A DNA stretch of 64,000 nt, taken from Callaeas wilsoni (Eukaryota; Chordata; Aves; Passeriformes; Callaeidae). Position numbers and translations under genes: made by a program. The stretch's first letter is position 1; each line of letters starts with the position of its first letter. The DNA is taken from the NCBI GenBank assembly GCA_013398955.1, contig VWPU01012696.1:62001-126000 (forward strand). Direction: 5' to 3'. The notes beneath the pieces were generated by a model. The model worked only from the letters and a program-made list of their open reading frames with translations, did not search any database and was not told where the DNA came from. Shown piece after piece: positions 60,890 to 64,000 of this stretch.

Positions 60890-63800
60890 TAGCTGGGGGA
60901 AGCAAACAAGGCTCAGATGTGAACTTAAATGGACCAACATGCAGAGTAGGTGTGTGTGGACACTCCACCTGAGAGCTTGCAGCGGGGTTAAGGACACATA
61001 GGGATTCACAAATTCACATTTGTGCACACAGGGCCCTGACATGTTGAGACTTTCTGGTTTTGATGCTTGGCTTTGAAGTCTTTATTTTCATTAAATATTG
61101 TGCTGATATTGCAAATCCTTAAAAGAACAACCAAAACACAGTGATTCAATCATGCTGACATCTACCTTGACCATCAGTGGGATTAGCACCACTAGAATCC
61201 TTATAATTGCTACTATTTGTGTCACTGATGGTAGATTCTTGGCATCAAGAGAGACAAGGGTCTCAGGCTTTACTGTTAGGGATCAGTTCATCCACACTCC
61301 ATTGTTTAGCACGTGTAAGACATGCAGTTGCCTAATCAGAATAAAGACCTGTGAAGAGTTAAAGCAAATTTCCTGGAAAAAGAGCAGAAATTTTCCCCAC
61401 TATACCCTATGCAATATCCATGGAGTGTGCATGAACTGAAATTATTTTCAAAATTAATTTTGGGTAGTTTTTCACTAGGCCATCAAAAAGCATGTCCATG
61501 AGCAAAGAAAAAGTAACTACTCTATTATTTAGTTCCAATATTGGTATAGTTAATAATGCACATGTTTCTCATCATCCTATTGTCAGAACTTACTTGCATG
61601 ATTCATTTCCAGAATAAAAGCAAATCTTCTCTTCAGCCTCAGGCTGAAACACAGAGAATTTCATTCCCAACCTTTACACTGATAGAGAACTGACCTATAA
61701 TAAAGGCTATCATGCAAATTATTTGATAAGATTAAGTAATGTCAACAACCCTCCCTCCCAAATATTTCAATTTGAAGTATAATTTGAAATCCTGAAGCTT
61801 CAATTTATTATCTTGTTTACTGAGCAGAAACATCTTGGGTGCAATAATACAGTACAGTTTTTCTTACATAGCAGTGCAAGATTGTCAGTATTAACTCTTT
61901 TCCTTTTTTGGATAATACTCATTTTATGGCAATATGTTTGCCACAACTGAATCCTTTTAGAAAAGTACTAAAAAAATTTCAATTCCAATTCAATTATCAG
62001 TCATATGTGTAAATACTAACTGAATTTAAAGAATGAGTTAGAAAAGAAAATACACAGGTTTTTTGAGGTTTTTAGTCTTTTTGCTGCCATGAAAAGGGGT
62101 CACACTGAAGCAGGCATAGGAGTGAGAGATATCAAAATAAAGACAAAGGTATATTGGCACATTGCTGTGATATTTCTGTATGTTCTTATTTTATATTCTG
62201 TGTAGAAAATGGTTCTTTTGCTTTTAGAAGGAAATCCTCTCCACACACTTATTGAAACAGATGATAGTGACTCTCAGAAGAGTGGAGAACTCAATCAGTT
62301 ATGTGAAGATCTATTAACAATATATGTTTTCGAAAGATGAACTCAGAGTAGGATGAAATATTTAACAGCTCTATTTTGTCCCAGATGCATCTGAGATAAG
62401 AAACAAATCCTAAGAGTTTTATCCCACATAACAGGGAGACACTGATGACTCATTTCCTGACACCATTGAAATTAGCATTAATGTTTATCATGCAAAAGGT
62501 GTAGTAACAAACTTTGGGTTTATAATCTATTCAAATTCGATTAAAGTGTCAGCTAATAACCAGAATTAATTATTCTGCAAGCATGCATTCACTCAAAGGT
62601 CACATTCAGTGAATCCTTCTGCCATTCTCTGGCATTTTGTACACTGAGATAAAATACTTTGTGGCTCAGTCTATTATGAATATAGTACTGCTGTATAATA
62701 TTTTCTGTATTTAGATCTGGTTAGTTGAGAAGTTTATTATTCTGGTTCACTTATATTATTCAAGTCAACCGATAGTTGTTCAGGGCAAGGAACAGGAAGG
62801 TAGGAGCACCTCAAACTATGTCACTCCTCAGCAGTTGCTTGAAAGCAGTTTAGCCACAAGTGTTGAATATTTTACCTCCATGCTTGCCAGTCTAAAACAG
62901 CATTTAAACCATGAACAGAAGAAGCCCACAATGAATAACAAAAATCAAGGGAATTATGGTTAGTTTATGAGGAAAACTTTAGGCAGTAAAATAAGACCAA
63001 TTCTTTGAAGGAACAAGATTCAGATGTGAGCTGTCTCAAAAAAAATCTCCAGAAGTTTTGACATTTCCATTCTCATAATAGACCAGTGTGGAAGACTTAT
63101 TAAAAAGTCATTTCTCTAGTGACTTGCATCTATAAATAAGAAAAACAAACCATATTTTTGTTTTGAGAAGACTGTTCTTTCCATGGATTGCACTTACAAC
63201 AGTGCAAGAAGAAACACATTTTGGACCTCCAAGGAGAGAACTGTTCAGACACCAGCCTAGGAGCAACAGAAGTGACAAAATTCCACCAAGGAACATAGAA
63301 AGGCAAAACTTCTGTCATGCAGGAGGACAACATGGGCAGAACACCTAAAGGTGAATCAAATCCTTTCATATGAATTCTTGATATTTTCTGGATAAGAGGT
63401 CAAGAATTCTTTAGGTTTGAAGAGCTATGTTTTCATAGAAATGTATTATTATTCATACAATGCATCTACACATAGGATTTAAATAGAAATAAGGTTAAAT
63501 TTCAAGGATAACTTTTGCACTTGCATGGGTGCTAGAACTATGAAACAAAGTTTAAGCCACCCTATTATTTCATTACCTTTTAGTTTCTTATGCTACCTTG
63601 TACCTAAGTTAGCTGATGGTAACTCAGAACTCAGCATGTGGCATGACCTATCTGTCCTGTATTGGGTCAGTCTTGTCATAACGACTCTCCCAGAATGAAA
63701 GCACCCCACACTTCCCACACTTGGACTGGGACTAACCCTTCACAGTGCTTTGTTTATCTCAGTGATGACTTCAATCCTTGTTGCAAACAGTACAGTTGTG

Positions 63801-64000
63801 CCTGAAGGGATGTATTGAATGTTCCCATAAAGCTACTGACAGCTATCATAAAGCTTTTGTACATCTCCTTTTAGGGGGTCTAGATCACTGGGTGACATAC
63901 AAATGAAGCCTTGGATTCAAGGATGGGGAGACATGCAGGAAGTTCACGGTGGCCTGCAAAGAACAAAGGCTGCACCATTTTCTGAGCTGAAATAAAATAC

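Larger units (their letters stand above)
60366..64000. other. Unique AT-rich sequence to window end; candidate exon and palindrome
   Basis: No gene recognised. About 60650-60850 is built from loosely repeated ggagacaggactggag-like units. The candidate exon and the palindrome are listed separately. From 61100 to 64000 the sequence is ordinary AT-rich DNA. Confidence 0.45.

Noticed and set aside
1..64000. tRNA, rRNA, snRNA genes, CRISPR arrays, bacterial operons or plasmid origins
   Set aside because: None seen on reading. The sequence is vertebrate in character; a tRNAscan or Infernal search would be needed to exclude small or decayed RNA genes.

Overview
The window looks like a gene-poor, AT-rich stretch of a bird nuclear chromosome, probably a passerine. 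The organism call rests on two things read from the sequence: at least eleven fragments of CR1 LINEs, the dominant retrotransposon of birds and reptiles, and a complete solo LTR of a type I recognise as common in songbird genomes (ERVL-like). There are no operons, no CpG island, no tRNA or rRNA gene, no CRISPR array and no long open frame. The longest ATG-started open frame with no repeat in it is about 157 codons and has no recognisable domain. I could not identify a single exon of a known protein-coding gene, so the window is best read as intergenic or deep intronic DNA.

Layout. From 1 to 8.7 kb: mostly unique AT-rich DNA with one CR1 scrap, a TTTA microsatellite and a striking G/T-only tract at 5.15-5.28 kb. 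From 8.7 to 21 kb: a CR1 tail, candidate conserved non-coding blocks near 9.2 and 12.9 kb, a very old CR1 at 15.0-15.7 kb on the plus strand, and a 650-bp CR1 reverse-transcriptase fragment on the minus strand at 20.4-21.0 kb. From 23.1 to 25.9 kb: a diverged direct duplication of about 560 bp, copies about 2.18 kb apart, with a CR1 tail and a 27-bp tandem duplication between them. From 26.1 to 28.2 kb: a solo LTR with TATA box and poly(A) signal, then a weaker LTR-like segment. From 29.1 to 41.1 kb: a 770-bp CR1 with its 3' end, two more CR1 fragments, and a GC-richer block at 36.1-36.3 kb. From 41.1 to 52.4 kb: unique DNA with candidate regulatory blocks near 43.6-44.1 and 45.4-45.6 kb and a truncated LTR end at 48.2 kb. 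From 52.4 to 64 kb: a minus-strand LTR-like element with a possible 5-bp target duplication, three CR1 3' tails on the plus strand, a 16-bp tandem array and a candidate exon at 60.65 kb.

Function. Nothing here shows genes working together. What can be supported is a history of retrotransposition (CR1 fragments of clearly different ages), retroviral solo-LTR formation and local duplication, over a background that may hold distal regulatory elements. The statements on conservation and splicing are inference from sequence character only; no alignment or expression data were available.
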